The notes: generated by a model not told the origin, from the letters alone. Shown: positions 8,068 to 19,764, counted from the first letter of the stretch. The stretch: 64,000 bases of DNA from Xanthomonas sp. SI (GCF_014236855.1 NZ_CP051261.1:1612001-1676000), one strand, 5' to 3'. Numbers and translations are program-made.

Positions 8068-9516
8068 TCAACCGATGCGGACGCGTTCGTGGGAAGCGGA
8101 AATGTTCATGGCCTCACGATACTTCGCAACCGTGCGCCGCGCTACAGGCACGCCGGCGGCTTTCAGCAGGTCGGCCAGCTTGGCGTCAGAAAGCGGCTTG
8201 CGCGGGTTCTCGGCCTCGATCAGGCGCCGGATCATCGCCTGAATGGCGGTGCTGGAGGCTTCGCCGCCGCTGTCGGTGTCGATGCCCGAGGCGAAGAAGG
8301 CGCGCAGCGGGATGGTGCCGCGCGGGGTGCGCACGTACTTGCGGGCGATGGCGCGGGAGATCGTGCTCTCGTGCAGGCCCAGTTCGCCGGCGATCTCGCG
8401 CAGGGTCAGCGGGCGCAGCGCCTGTTCGCCGAATTCGAGGAAGCCGGCCTGCTGGCGCAGCAGGCAGCGGGTCACCTTGAGCAGGGTCTCGCCGCGCGCC
8501 TCCAGGCTCTTCAGCAGCCAGCGCGCCTCCTGCAGCTGGCCGCGCAGGTAGCCGGCGTCGCTTTCGCCGCACTGGCGGATCAGTTGTTCGTAGCCGCGGT
8601 GGATGGTGACCTTGGGCCGCGCGTGCCCGGCCAGCGCCGCATGCCAGACGCCGCGCTGGCGCCAGATCACGCAGTCCGGCACCACGTAGGTGTCGGCGCT
8701 GAGTTCGCCGACCTGCTTGCCTGGGCGCGGGTCCAGCGAGCGCAGCAGAGTGACCGCGGTCTCCACCGCCGAGGCCGGGCGTTTGAGTTCGTGGGCGATG
8801 CCGGCGATGCCGCTGCGCGGCAGCTTCTCCAGCGGGCCATTGGCAATCGTGCGCGCCAGCTCCAGCCCGGGCGTGTCCGCGGGCAGTACGTCCAGCTGCA
8901 GGTTCAGGCATTCGCCCAGCGTGCGCGCGGCGATGCCGACCGGGTCGAAGCGCTGGATCTGGTGCAGCACGGTGAGGATTTCCTCCTCCTCGGCGACGAT
9001 GTCCGGCTGCAAGGTTTCTGCGATCGTGGCCAGCGGTTCGCGCAGGTAGCCGTCGTCGTCCAGCGCGTCGATCAGCGCCGCGCCGATGCTGCGGTCGCGC
9101 GGCGACAGGTGCGACAGGTGCAACTGCCACAGCAGGTGATCGATCAGCGTATCGGGTTCGGCCACGCGCTCGGCGGCGCTGCCCATGTCGTCGTCGTCGT
9201 CGAAGGAGCCGCCGCTGCCGCTGCTCCAGGCCGGCTCGGCATCTGACCAGTCGTCGCCGTCGTGCTGCGGCACGTTGTCCAGCGTATCGCCGGCCGGCGG
9301 CGCGACCTCGGCCTCGCCTTCGGCGCGGCCGGCACCGGCCACATCGAGCGTGGGTGCGGCGTCTTCGGTCCATTCCAGCAGCGGATTGCTCTCCACCGCC
9401 TCGGCGATCTCCACTTCCAGTTCGGCGCTGGACATCTGCAACAGCTTGATCGCCTGCCGCAACTGCGGCGTCATGACCAGATGCTGTCCCAGCGATGTCT
9501 GCAGCCGTGCTTTCAT
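8068..9516 (-). CDS. rpoN: RNA polymerase sigma-54 factor
   Basis: The 482-residue sigma-54 has the glutamine- and leucine-rich region I (MTPQLRQAIKLLQMSSAEL), then an acidic linker at about 60-120. The core-binding domain and DNA-binding domain follow. The RpoN box ARRTVAKYRE lies at about 459-468. It directs -24/-12 promoters with enhancer-binding proteins. Neighbours lptB upstream and hpf downstream repeat the conserved gammaproteobacterial order. Xanthomonads often have two rpoN genes; the lpt-linked context suggests this is the housekeeping copy. Confidence 0.96.
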   Translation of the reverse strand: MKARLQTSLGQHLVMTPQLRQAIKLLQMSSAELEVEIAEAVESNPLLEWTEDAAPTLDVAGAGRAEGEAEVAPPAGDTLDNVPQHDGDDWSDAEPAWSSGSGGSFDDDDDMGSAAERVAEPDTLIDHLLWQLHLSHLSPRDRSIGAALIDALDDDGYLREPLATIAETLQPDIVAEEEEILTVLHQIQRFDPVGIAARTLGECLNLQLDVLPADTPGLELARTIANGPLEKLPRSGIAGIAHELKRPASAVETAVTLLRSLDPRPGKQVGELSADTYVVPDCVIWRQRGVWHAALAGHARPKVTIHRGYEQLIRQCGESDAGYLRGQLQEARWLLKSLEARGETLLKVTRCLLRQQAGFLEFGEQALRPLTLREIAGELGLHESTISRAIARKYVRTPRGTIPLRAFFASGIDTDSGGEASSTAIQAMIRRLIEAENPRKPLSDAKLADLLKAAGVPVARRTVAKYREAMNISASHERVRIG

Positions 9517-9559
9517 GCCTGTGCCGAACGGGAAGGGGCGTGGCGCAACGCCCGCGCGG

Positions 9560-10278
<719 letters not shown>

Positions 10279-10282
<4 letters not shown>

Positions 10283-10878
10283 TGGCCTCCTTGCTTGGCC
10301 GGCGTGGTGGGCTTGGCCGGCGTCGCGGCGGGCTTGGCGGCCGGTTTGGCGGCTGGCTTGGCGTCAGCGGCAGGGGCGCCGGCCGGCGCCGCGTTCTTCG
10401 GCTGGATCACCGTGTGCACGCGGGTGCCGTCGCCGCCGCCCTGCATGTCGCCGGTCTTGGTGTTGTAGACCATGCGCTGGCCGGCATTGGTGCCCTTGGG
10501 CGAGGTCATGCGGTAGTTGCCGGTCAACACCACGGTGTCGGTGCCGACCTTGTAGTCGATGTTGTCGGCCACGGCATCCATGGGCGAGCCGTCGTCCAGT
10601 TCCTGCTTCAGCGTGGCCTGCTTGCCGGTCAGCACGACGCGGTCGATGTCGCCGTCCTTGCGGAATACGTCGGCAGTACTGGCATGGATCTCCAGTGTGC
10701 CCTGGACGATGACGACGTTGCCCGTGTAACGGATCTTGCCGTTGTCGTCGAGCATGTTGCCGCTCTGGTCATTGGATTCGATCGTCATCGGCTGATTGCG
10801 ATCGGTCGACTTGGCCATCGCCAGTGCGGGCAGCAGCAGGGCGAGCAGCGCGAGCTTAGCGGGCAGCGTTCGGTTCAT
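10279..10878 (-). CDS. lptA: LPS transport periplasmic bridge protein LptA
   Basis: The 199-residue precursor has a signal peptide ([15 protein letters not shown]) and an OstA/LptA domain with repeated beta strands, for example [23 protein letters not shown]. The C-terminal 35 residues are a low-complexity Ala/Pro/Lys tail built from AKPAAKPA repeats, not a usual feature of the family core. LptA polymerises as the bridge between LptC and the outer-membrane LptD. It overlaps lptC by 23 bases and lptB by four bases. Confidence 0.93.
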
Positions 10879-11422
10879 AGCGGGTCTTGACCTGTGAAAG
10901 GAGCTTGTACTGCCGGGACTTCAAGTCGACCTCGAAGCCGACGCCGGACTGCATCATACCGGGCCGGGTCATGGTGACCGGTTTGGCGGTGCGCGCGGTG
11001 CTGGTCTGCGGGAAGACGTCCAGGCTCTGGGTGCGGAAGGTGGTGGGCGGGATGCTGGGCACCTTGGGGCTGTCGCCGGCGACGTCGCCGCGCAGGCGCA
11101 GTTCGTTGCCGTCGGCGCTGACCCAGCCGGTCTTGCTGCGCATTTCCCAGTGCTGGCCATTGGCGTCCGGCAGCAGGAACAGCGGGGTTTCGATCGCCAT
11201 GGTCTGGTCGGCGCGGCTGCGTTCCATCTGCGGCGCGCGCAGGGTCATCGACTCCTTGCCCTGCTTGTCCAGCGCGACGATCTGGAAATCGTGCGCGATG
11301 TAGTCCGAGCGCGCCTCTGAGTCGGTCGTCGGCACCCGCTTGCTGCGCTGCTGCCAGGCCGACCAGCCGCTGACCAGGGCCGCGACCAGCAACAGGCCGC
11401 CGAGAACGGTGCGCCAGTTCAT
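10856..11422 (-). CDS. lptC: LPS export protein LptC
   Basis: The 188-residue bitopic protein has one N-terminal membrane helix (TVLGGLLLVAALVSGWSAW) followed by a periplasmic LptC beta fold. It passes LPS from LptBFG to LptA. The start ATG at 11422 overlaps the kdsC stop in an ATGA junction. The open frame runs on upstream, but those codons are the kdsC gene in another frame. This is an ordinary kdsC-lptC-lptA-lptB arrangement. Confidence 0.92.
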   Translation of the reverse strand: MNWRTVLGGLLLVAALVSGWSAWQQRSKRVPTTDSEARSDYIAHDFQIVALDKQGKESMTLRAPQMERSRADQTMAIETPLFLLPDANGQHWEMRSKTGWVSADGNELRLRGDVAGDSPKVPSIPPTTFRTQSLDVFPQTSTARTAKPVTMTRPGMMQSGVGFEVDLKSRQYKLLSQVKTRYEPNAAR

Positions 11423-11967
11423 GCGCCATGCTCCTGCAGCAGCGAGGGGACATGGCCTTGCGCGGCCAGCAGCACGTCGCACAGCTCGCGCGCTGCGCCT
11501 TCGCCGCCGCGGGCGCGGGTCAGCCAATGCACGTGCTCGGCGGTCCACGGATGCGCATTGGCCGGGGCCACCGCCAGGCCGACCACGCGCAGCGGCGCCA
11601 GATCCGGCAGGTCGTCGCCCATGAAGCACACCTGATCCAGGCTCAGCCCGCGCTCGTCGCACAGCGCCTGCACCCCGGCGCGCTTGTCCTTGACCCCGAT
11701 CTGCACCAGCAGGCCCAGTTCCTGGCCGCGCTTCTCCGCGGCCAGGCTGGGCCGCGCGGTGATCAGCGCCACCTCGATGCCGTGCCGGCGCAGCTGCACC
11801 AGGCCCTGGCCGTCGAGCACGTTGAACGCCTTGCTCTCGTTGCCGTCGCGGTCGTAATACAGGCGGCCGTCGGTCAGCGTGCCGTCCACGTCGAAGCACG
11901 CCAGGCGGATGCGCGCGGCGCGGTCGATCAGGTCGGCGGGAAGGTCGGCCAGCGGGGAATAGGGCAT
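11419..11967 (-). CDS. kdsC: 3-deoxy-D-manno-octulosonate 8-phosphate phosphatase KdsC
   Basis: The 182-residue HAD enzyme has the nucleophile motif ACFDVDGTLTDG (Asp26 and Asp28). Motif II is in ALITARPS, and the Mg-binding motif is VCFMGDDLPDLAPLRVVG. It hydrolyses KDO-8-phosphate to KDO for the LPS inner core. It sits between kdsD and lptC, so KDO synthesis and LPS export are in one block. The length matches the tetrameric C0-type KdsC family. Confidence 0.95.
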   Translation of the reverse strand: MPYSPLADLPADLIDRAARIRLACFDVDGTLTDGRLYYDRDGNESKAFNVLDGQGLVQLRRHGIEVALITARPSLAAEKRGQELGLLVQIGVKDKRAGVQALCDERGLSLDQVCFMGDDLPDLAPLRVVGLAVAPANAHPWTAEHVHWLTRARGGEGAARELCDVLLAAQGHVPSLLQEHGA

Positions 11968-12059
11968 GGTTCGCTATATCGGGGCGGGGAAGGCCGGCTT
12001 TCCAGCAGGCCAGGGCCAGCGGCGCAGGGCGCCGGCAGGCGGTGAACAAGTTCAGGCTG

Positions 12060-13061
12060 TTAAACCACTCTGGCGCGCAACAGGTCGTGAATGTTGAGCG
12101 CGCCGACTGCGCGGCCGTCGCCGTCGACCACGATCAAACCGTTGATCTTGTGGGTTTCCATCAGCCGTGCGGCCTCGGCGGCGAGCTGGTCGGCGCCGAT
12201 CGTGCGCGGCTGCCGGGTCATCACGTCGGCGATGCGGGTCTGGCGCACGTCCAGCGCGCTGTCCAGGGTGCGGCGCAGGTCGCCGTCGGTGAACAGGCCG
12301 AGCAGGCGCCCGTCGCCATCGACCACCGCGGTCATGCCCAGGCGCTTGCGGCTCATCTCCACCAGCGCCTCGCTGAGGCTGGCGTCTTCGCGCACCCGCG
12401 GCAGTTCGTCGCCGCCGTGCATCACGTCGGTGATATGCAGCAGCAGGCGCCGGCCGAGGCTGCCGGCCGGGTGCGAGCGGGCGAAGTCGTCGGCGGTGAA
12501 GCCGCGCGCGTCCAGCAGCGCCACCGCCAGCGCATCGCCCAGCGCCAGCGAGGCGGTGGTGCTGGAGGTCGGCGCCAGGTCCAGCGGGCAGGCCTCGGCC
12601 GGCACGCTGACGTCCAGGTGCAGGTCGGCCTCGCGCGCCAGCGTGGACTGGGCGCGGCCGGTCATCGCGATCACCGCATTGCCCTGGCGCTTGAGCACCG
12701 GCAGCAGCATCAGGATCTCGTCGGATTCGCCGGAATAGGACAGGGCCAGGACCACGTCAGCATCGGTGATCATGCCCAGGTCGCCGTGCCCGGCCTCGCC
12801 CGGATGCACGTAGAACGCCGGGGTGCCGGTGGAGGCGAGGGTGGCGGCGATCTTGCGCGCCACGTGCCCGGACTTGCCCATGCCGGTGGCGACCACGCGC
12901 CCGCGCGAGGCCAGGATCAACCGACACGCGGCGGCGAATTCGGCGCCGATGCGCGCGCCGACCGCGCCCAGCGCGGCCTGCTCGATCTCGACCACGCGGC
13001 GGCCGCTGGCGACCAGGCTGGCGTCGTCGATCGCGTCGGGGGACAGGGGCGATACAGCCAT
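12060..13061 (-). CDS. kdsD: Arabinose-5-phosphate isomerase KdsD
   Basis: The 333-residue enzyme has an N-terminal SIS domain (GRVVATGMGKSGHVARKIAA and the EAGHGDLGMI segment) and two C-terminal CBS domains (RIADVMTRQPRTI and the preceding ITDVMHGG unit). It converts ribulose-5-phosphate to arabinose-5-phosphate, the first committed sugar of KDO synthesis. It is the first gene of the kdsD-kdsC-lptCAB-rpoN series and is divergent from bolA, with only 52 bases for both promoters. Confidence 0.95.
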   Translation of the reverse strand: MAVSPLSPDAIDDASLVASGRRVVEIEQAALGAVGARIGAEFAAACRLILASRGRVVATGMGKSGHVARKIAATLASTGTPAFYVHPGEAGHGDLGMITDADVVLALSYSGESDEILMLLPVLKRQGNAVIAMTGRAQSTLAREADLHLDVSVPAEACPLDLAPTSSTTASLALGDALAVALLDARGFTADDFARSHPAGSLGRRLLLHITDVMHGGDELPRVREDASLSEALVEMSRKRLGMTAVVDGDGRLLGLFTDGDLRRTLDSALDVRQTRIADVMTRQPRTIGADQLAAEAARLMETHKINGLIVVDGDGRAVGALNIHDLLRARVV

Positions 13062-13113
13062 GCGGATGCCGGTCGGAGGGTAGAATGGCCGATCATTTTA
13101 TTAGGAAAGCCCG

Positions 13114-13344
13114 TTGGACGCCGAAACCATCCGTAAACTGATCGAGGCCGGCCTGCCCGGCGCGCGCGTGCAGGTGCAGGGCGACGACGGCGTGCACTTC
13201 GAGGCCACCGTGGTCAGCGAAGCTTTCGCCGGCAAGCTGCCGCTGGCCCGCCACCGCATGGTGTACGCGACGCTGGGCGAGCTGATGGGCGGGGCGATCC
13301 ATGCGCTGGCGCTGACCACGCTGACCCCCGAGCAGGCCGGCTGA
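13114..13344 (+). CDS. BolA/IbaG family protein, TTG start
   Basis: The 76-residue protein has the BolA fold, with GVHFEATVVSEAFAGKLPLARHRMVYATLGE. BolA/IbaG proteins bind monothiol glutaredoxins and are linked to iron-sulphur trafficking and envelope stress. There is no in-frame ATG at the right place. A TTG at 13114 preceded by AGGAAA at 13103-13108 gives the full family length. A TAGAAT hexamer at 13081-13086 could be the -10. The gene precedes murA as ibaG does in Escherichia coli. Confidence 0.88.
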   Translation: MDAETIRKLIEAGLPGARVQVQGDDGVHFEATVVSEAFAGKLPLARHRMVYATLGELMGGAIHALALTTLTPEQAG

Positions 13345-15038
<1,694 letters not shown>

Positions 15039-15187
15039 GTCGGCGGGCGCGCAGGCGCCGTCTCGTCTGCCCAGCTGCGCAGGCAGGCGCCCGTCGGCGT
15101 CCGCTGCGCGCGGTGCCTGGTGGCGCGAGGCGTGCAGGGGCTTCGCTGCCAATGGCTGCAGCGAAGCGTGCCGCTGGCGAGCGGACA

Positions 15188-15224
15188 ACAAAAAAGGGCA
15201 GACCGACCGGTCCGCCCTTTTTTG
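15188..15224. terminator. Bidirectional rho-independent terminator
   Basis: AAAAAAGGGC and GCCCTTTTTT flank a GACCGACCGGTC core. The structure is symmetric, with an A-run on the left and a T-run on the right, so it ends transcription from both sides. It sits between the murA-EF-hand unit (plus) and the DUF3108 pair (minus). Confidence 0.9.
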
Positions 15225-15271
15225 TGGCAGCGTCTGCGCGAAATGCGGCCGCCGCGTGCGTTACCGAACGA

Positions 15272-15955
15272 TCAGTGCAGCGTCTTGATGGTCAGGTCCA
15301 GCGCGTCCTGCCCGTTCTCGCGCTGCAGGATGCGCACCGGCACCGGCATGTCCGGCACGATCCAGGCGATGATTTCCTTGGAGCCGTCGCTGCGGCTGAC
15401 CTTGGTCGCCTGCTCGCTCTTGCCGTTGACGGTGATGGTTTCCTTGCCGGCCACCTTGTAGGTCATCGGCTTGGCGCGGCCCTCGTCGACCATGCGGTAG
15501 CTGGGGGTCTTGCCGGCATTGACGTCGCGCGCGATCGCCAGGTTGATCAGCAGCGCGTCCATGTCGCCGGGCTGCAGCTTCACCGGGCCGCGGCGGTCGG
15601 GCTTGACGTCGCCGGCCCAGGTCGCCTGCGCGGTGCTCCAGTCGTAATTGGCGGTCACTGCCTTCTTCTTGATCAGGAACAGCGAGCGGTCGTCGCTGCT
15701 GAGCGGGCGCAGTTGTCCGCCCTTTTCCTCGAACACGGTGCTCTGGCTCAGGTCGGCGACCTGGTTCTTGATCGACAGGCTGTAGCGCCAGCGGTTGTTG
15801 CCTTCGCTGGCCAGGGTCATCAAACCGTTGGCCTGCATGCCCATGTAGCTGGCCTGGTAGTCCGCCTTGAACGGCTCCAGCGCCAGGGCGGGCAGGCTGG
15901 CCAGCGCCAGCAGGGCGGCGGCGACGGCGGACAGCGGGCGGGCGATGCGTGTCAT
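15272..15955 (-). CDS. DUF3108 periplasmic protein, second of tandem pair
   Basis: The 227-residue precursor has a signal peptide ending in SLPALA. It has a DUF3108 beta-rich domain recognisable by QPGDMDALLINLAIARDV and VPVRILQREN. The function of the family is not established. It is an evident paralogue of the next gene: both share STVF, YDWS, LQPGD, LLINL, RDV/RDA and PVRILQRE motifs at the same spacing. Only two bases separate the pair, so they are co-transcribed. The open frame extends upstream, but the signal peptide fixes the start at 15955. Confidence 0.85.
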   Translation of the reverse strand: MTRIARPLSAVAAALLALASLPALALEPFKADYQASYMGMQANGLMTLASEGNNRWRYSLSIKNQVADLSQSTVFEEKGGQLRPLSSDDRSLFLIKKKAVTANYDWSTAQATWAGDVKPDRRGPVKLQPGDMDALLINLAIARDVNAGKTPSYRMVDEGRAKPMTYKVAGKETITVNGKSEQATKVSRSDGSKEIIAWIVPDMPVPVRILQRENGQDALDLTIKTLH

Positions 15956-15957
15956 GG

Positions 15958-16800
15958 TCAGACTCCTTGGTATTCGGTCAGGCGCAGGTCGATGCGGTCT
16001 TCGCCGTCTTCGCGCTGCAGGATGCGCACCGGCGTCGGCACACCGTTGGCGATCCACAGAATGGTCTCATTCTTGCCGCCATTGGTGCGCGACACGCGCA
16101 GCGCGTCGTAGCTGATGTCGCCGACCTGCACCGTCTCGGTCTGCTCGGCGGCGTGGTAGATGTGTTCGCGGACGCGGCCGACATCGACGAAGCGGTAGGT
16201 CATAGTCTTGCCCGGCTGCGCGTCGCGCATGATCGACAGGTTGATCAGCAGCGCGCTCTGGTCGCCGGGCTGCAGCGGGATCGGCTGCTGCCGATCCTTC
16301 TTCAGGTCGCCGTCCCAGCGCGCCACGCCCTTGCTCCAGTCGTAGACGCCGGTGACCTTTTTGCCGAAGAACATCGCCTTCTTCACCGTGCTCTGGCTCT
16401 GCGGCACGTAACGCCCGTCCTGGGTGCGGAACACCGTGCTCTGCTCGATGTTCAGGCCGAGGATGCTGGCGAAGCCGCTGCGGCCCTGCACGCCCAGGTC
16501 CACGCGCCATTTGTCGCCATTGCCGTGACTGACTTCCATGCGCGCATCGCCGGCCTGCTTGCCCTTGTACAGCGCCTGATAGGTGGCCACGAAGGGTTGC
16601 AGCGGCGGCGCCATCCACGGCGCGGCCTGCAGCCCGGCGGCGGCGGGTGCGGGAGCGGCAGGCGCAGTCGGCGCTTGCGCGGGAGGCGTCGGCGCGGCCG
16701 TCTGCGGCGGGGGCGCCTGCGCCAGCACGCCGACGGCCGGCGCCAGCAGGCCGAGGCAGGTCACGGCTAGAACAGCGAACTGACGCGGAAGGGGCTTCAT
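15958..16800 (-). CDS. DUF3108 periplasmic protein with Pro/Ala-rich linker, first of tandem pair
   Basis: The 280-residue precursor has a signal peptide (FAVLAVTCLGLLAPAVGVLA). A low-complexity Ala/Pro/Gln segment covers about 29-60, and the DUF3108 domain runs from about 70 with QPGDQSALLINLSIMRDA. The linker distinguishes it from its shorter paralogue downstream. It begins 73 bases after the purN end on the same strand, so it may be transcribed with purN. Function unknown. Confidence 0.85.
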   Translation of the reverse strand: MKPLPRQFAVLAVTCLGLLAPAVGVLAQAPPPQTAAPTPPAQAPTAPAAPAPAAAGLQAAPWMAPPLQPFVATYQALYKGKQAGDARMEVSHGNGDKWRVDLGVQGRSGFASILGLNIEQSTVFRTQDGRYVPQSQSTVKKAMFFGKKVTGVYDWSKGVARWDGDLKKDRQQPIPLQPGDQSALLINLSIMRDAQPGKTMTYRFVDVGRVREHIYHAAEQTETVQVGDISYDALRVSRTNGGKNETILWIANGVPTPVRILQREDGEDRIDLRLTEYQGV

Positions 16801-16871
16801 GGGATCGGCTGCAAGGGAAGGGGGTTGGGGCGCGGATGCGCCGCAGCGGGATTGAAGAAGCTGCGGCGTAT

Positions 16872-17525
16872 TCAGGGAATCAGCATGCCCTGGCAATCTA
16901 GGCGCAGCGGACTAAACCGGCACTGACCGTCGAGCCAGACGCTGCCATCCCGTTCAGCCAGGCGTCCGGCCGCGGCCAATTGCAGCACCGCGCACAGCAA
17001 CTGGTGCTCGCGCGGCAGCAGGCGTTGCGCCAGGTCCTCCGCGCGGTCGCCGGCCTGCACCGGCACCCGCGCCTGCGCGATCACCGCGCCGGCGTCCAGT
17101 TCCGGCACCACGAAGTGCACGCTGGCGCCGTGTTCGGTGTCGCCGGCCGCCAGCGCCAGCGCGTGCGTGTGCAGGCCGCGGTACTTGGGCAGCAGCGAGG
17201 GGTGGATGTTGAGCAGGCGGCCGGCGAAGCGCTGCACGAAGCCGGCGCCGAGGATGCGCATGTAGCCGGCGCAGACGATCCAGTCCGGCTGCACGGCGGC
17301 GACCGCGTCGCCCAGCGCCTGGTCGAATGCGGCGCGGTCGGGGAAGCCGTTCGGCGCCGCCGACCAGCGCTGCGCCGGCGCCACCTTGGCCAGCGCCTGC
17401 GCCTGCGCGCGGTCGCTGAACACCCCGACCACCTGCGCGTCCAGCGCGCCGGCGGCGATCGCATCGAGCAGGGCCTGCAGGTTGGAGCCGCGGCCGGAGA
17501 CCAGCACCGCCAGGCGGATTGTCAT
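16872..17525 (-). CDS. purN: Phosphoribosylglycinamide formyltransferase PurN
   Basis: The 217-residue enzyme transfers the formyl group of 10-formyl-THF to GAR in purine synthesis. It starts IRLAVLVSGRGSNLQALLDA. The catalytic triad is visible: Asn106 and His108 in LLNIHPSLLPKYRG, and Asp144 in PELDAGAVIAQ. It overlaps the stop of the upstream membrane gene by four bases. purM lies about 1.1 kb upstream on the same strand, with two membrane genes between, instead of the usual direct purMN pair. Confidence 0.95.
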   Translation of the reverse strand: MTIRLAVLVSGRGSNLQALLDAIAAGALDAQVVGVFSDRAQAQALAKVAPAQRWSAAPNGFPDRAAFDQALGDAVAAVQPDWIVCAGYMRILGAGFVQRFAGRLLNIHPSLLPKYRGLHTHALALAAGDTEHGASVHFVVPELDAGAVIAQARVPVQAGDRAEDLAQRLLPREHQLLCAVLQLAAAGRLAERDGSVWLDGQCRFSPLRLDCQGMLIP

Positions 17526-17968
17526 CGGCGCGGGTCCCGAAACAGCGCGGCGCAGGCCGGGCGCTGCAGCGCCAGCAGGGTCCACACCCCCAGCGCGGTG
17601 CCCAGCGGGAAACCGAAACAGCCCAGCGTCGCGGCGGCCTTGCACAGCGTCAGCTGGCGGCGCCGGCGCAGCGCCAACGCGGCGGCCACGTTCGCCAGCA
17701 GCATCACCAGCCCCAGCGCCAGCATCACCGAGAACATGACGATCACCGCCTGGCCGTTGCTCGCGTCGTGGGCGCTCTGTCCGGCCGCGGTCTTGGCCGC
17801 TTCGTAGTGGATGCCGAAGGCCAGGAAGCCGCCCAGGAACAGGACCGACAGGCCTTGCAGCCACGCCATCACCGCGTACAGGGTCGCCAGGGTGCGGACA
17901 TCCGATTCGGCGCGCAGGGACGCCATCCGATCCAGGTCCGGGGTGGGCAGGGGCGGGGGCAGCGACAT
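17522..17968 (-). CDS. Unknown membrane protein between purM and purN
   Basis: The 148-residue protein has about three hydrophobic segments: LATLYAVMAWLQGLSVLFLGG, VIVMFSVMLALGLVMLLANV, and TLGCFGFPLGTALGVWTLLAL. The last resembles small membrane proteins with a conserved FP.GTALGVW...L motif. No catalytic residues are visible. It overlaps purN by four bases, so the two are translationally coupled. I cannot name a function. Confidence 0.7.
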   Translation of the reverse strand: MSLPPPLPTPDLDRMASLRAESDVRTLATLYAVMAWLQGLSVLFLGGFLAFGIHYEAAKTAAGQSAHDASNGQAVIVMFSVMLALGLVMLLANVAAALALRRRRQLTLCKAAATLGCFGFPLGTALGVWTLLALQRPACAALFRDPRR

Positions 17969-17978
17969 CGTGCGGTCT

Positions 17979-18605
17979 CTAGCGCGTCAATGGGATGGGG
18001 TGGCCGGCGCGCCGCCACGGCCAGGCGCTGGCGCAGCCCAGGGTGGCCAGCAGCATGTCCATGTGCGCGTCCCACGGATCGCCCTGCTGGCCGTTGTAGG
18101 ACTCGGCCTGCTCGGGCGACAGCAGCAGTGCGATCAGCCATTCCAGCCACTCGTAGAGCAGGCTGGCGCACATGATCGCCATCGTCGCCAGCACGAACGC
18201 CTGCCGCGGCGAAAGCGCCGGCCAGCGCTGCCGCGCGTACTCGCGCAGCGCCGGCGCGAAGCACACTCCGAACAGCAGGTGGATCAGCCGGTCGGTGTGG
18301 TTGCGCTGCCAGCCGAACGCGGCATTCGGCGACCAACCGCCGCTCAGCGTGCGCAGCCACTGGTCGTAGGGCACGTTGGAATACAGCCAGTGCGCGGCGA
18401 TGTTGTGCACGCTGATGAACACGCAGATCGCGGCGAAGTGCGCGCTGCGCAGCGGCCAGCGGCGGTCGTGCCAGACCAGCCAGACGATGCCCAGCACCGC
18501 CAGCGAACTATGCATCGCCTGTTCCGCCGGCCACAGCGGATGCACCCAGCTGGCGGCGAACACCGCCAGGGTCAGCGCCAGCCAGGCGCGCTTGCCCGCC
18601 GCCAT
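17979..18605 (-). CDS. DUF2238 (YjdF-like) membrane protein
   Basis: The 208-residue polytopic protein has about five to six helices. It contains HNIAAHWLYSNVPYD, RNHTDRLIHLLFGV, SLLYEWLEWL and GDPWDAHMDMLLATLG, which match the DUF2238/YjdF family of unknown function. The acidic and histidine residues inside helices (HNIAAH, HTDR, DAHMD) are conserved in the family and suggest metal or proton handling, which is inference. It lies between purM (5 bases upstream) and the small membrane gene. Confidence 0.85.
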   Translation of the reverse strand: MAAGKRAWLALTLAVFAASWVHPLWPAEQAMHSSLAVLGIVWLVWHDRRWPLRSAHFAAICVFISVHNIAAHWLYSNVPYDQWLRTLSGGWSPNAAFGWQRNHTDRLIHLLFGVCFAPALREYARQRWPALSPRQAFVLATMAIMCASLLYEWLEWLIALLLSPEQAESYNGQQGDPWDAHMDMLLATLGCASAWPWRRAGHPIPLTR

Positions 18606-18610
18606 GCGGC

Positions 18611-19669
18611 TCAGCCGATGTGCACGCGTTCGCCGGCGCCGGCCGCCACCACCGCGCCGATCTGCCAATGCGCCAGGCCCAGCGTGTCCAGGCTGCGTTC
18701 CAGCGCGGCGACCTGGTCGGGCGCGGCCACCAGCACGAAGCCGATGCCGCAGTTGAAGGTGCGCCACATCTCGCTGTCGGCGACCGCGCCTTCGCGCTGC
18801 AGCCACTCGAACACCGGCGGCAGGGTCCAGGCGCTGGCACGGATGTCCAGGCCCAGGCCGTCGGGGATCACGCGGATGATGTTCTCGGTCAGGCCGCCGC
18901 CGGTGATGTGCGCCATCGCGTGGATGCCGTCGGCGTGCGCGCCGCGCAGCAGCGACAGGATCGGCTTGACGTACAGCGCGGTCGGCGCCATCAGCGCGTC
19001 GGCCAGGGTGGTGTCGCCGAGCTGCAGTTCGGCCGGGCGCCCGGCGCGGTCGTAGATGCGGCGGACCAGCGAATAGCCGTTGGAGTGCGGGCCGGAGGAG
19101 GCGATGCCGATCAGCACGTCGCCCTGGCGCACCTTGGCGCCGTCGAGCAGCTGCGACTTCTCCACCGCGCCGACGGTGAAGCCGGCCAGGTCGTACTCGC
19201 CCGGCGGGTACATGTCGGGCATTTCCGCGGTCTCGCCGCCGATCAGCGCGCAACCGGCCAGTTCGCAGCCGCGGGCGATGCCGCCGACCACCGCCACCGT
19301 GGTCTCCACGTCGAGCTTGCCGGTGGCGAAGTAGTCCAGGAAGAACAGCGGCTCGGCGCCCTGCACCAGCACGTCGTTGACGCACATGCCGACCAGGTCG
19401 ATGCCGATGCTGTCGTGCCGGCCCAGCTGTTGCGCCAGCTTCAGCTTGGTGCCGACGCCGTCGGTGCCGGACACCAGGACCGGCTCGCGGTACTTGCCGG
19501 ACAGGTCGAACAGCGCGCCGAAACCGCCCAGCCCGCCCATCACCTCGGGGCGGAAACTGCGCTTGACCAAGGGTTTGATGCGTTCGACGACGGCATTGCC
19601 GGCATCGATGTCGACGCCGGCGTCGCGGTAGGTCAACGGGGCGGCGGCGGGGGTCTTGGGAGTGGTCAC
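18611..19669 (-). CDS. purM: Phosphoribosylformylglycinamidine cyclo-ligase PurM
   Basis: The enzyme closes the imidazole ring in purine synthesis. The GTG at 19669 gives 352 residues, the usual length; an open frame continues 32 codons upstream but without homology. Family motifs are [47 protein letters not shown] and [10 protein letters not shown]. It is divergent from the DUF2066 gene and heads the purM-DUF2238-membrane-purN-DUF3108 run. Confidence 0.95.
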   Translation of the reverse strand: MTTPKTPAAAPLTYRDAGVDIDAGNAVVERIKPLVKRSFRPEVMGGLGGFGALFDLSGKYREPVLVSGTDGVGTKLKLAQQLGRHDSIGIDLVGMCVNDVLVQGAEPLFFLDYFATGKLDVETTVAVVGGIARGCELAGCALIGGETAEMPDMYPPGEYDLAGFTVGAVEKSQLLDGAKVRQGDVLIGIASSGPHSNGYSLVRRIYDRAGRPAELQLGDTTLADALMAPTALYVKPILSLLRGAHADGIHAMAHITGGGLTENIIRVIPDGLGLDIRASAWTLPPVFEWLQREGAVADSEMWRTFNCGIGFVLVAAPDQVAALERSLDTLGLAHWQIGAVVAAGAGERVHIG

Positions 19670-19764
19670 GGGCGGTGGCGTCGGCGGAAAGACGGCGATT
19701 TTAACAGGCCGCATTGGCGCTACGCCCGCATTCGGGCAACAATTCGCCCCGGATACGCCGAGCA

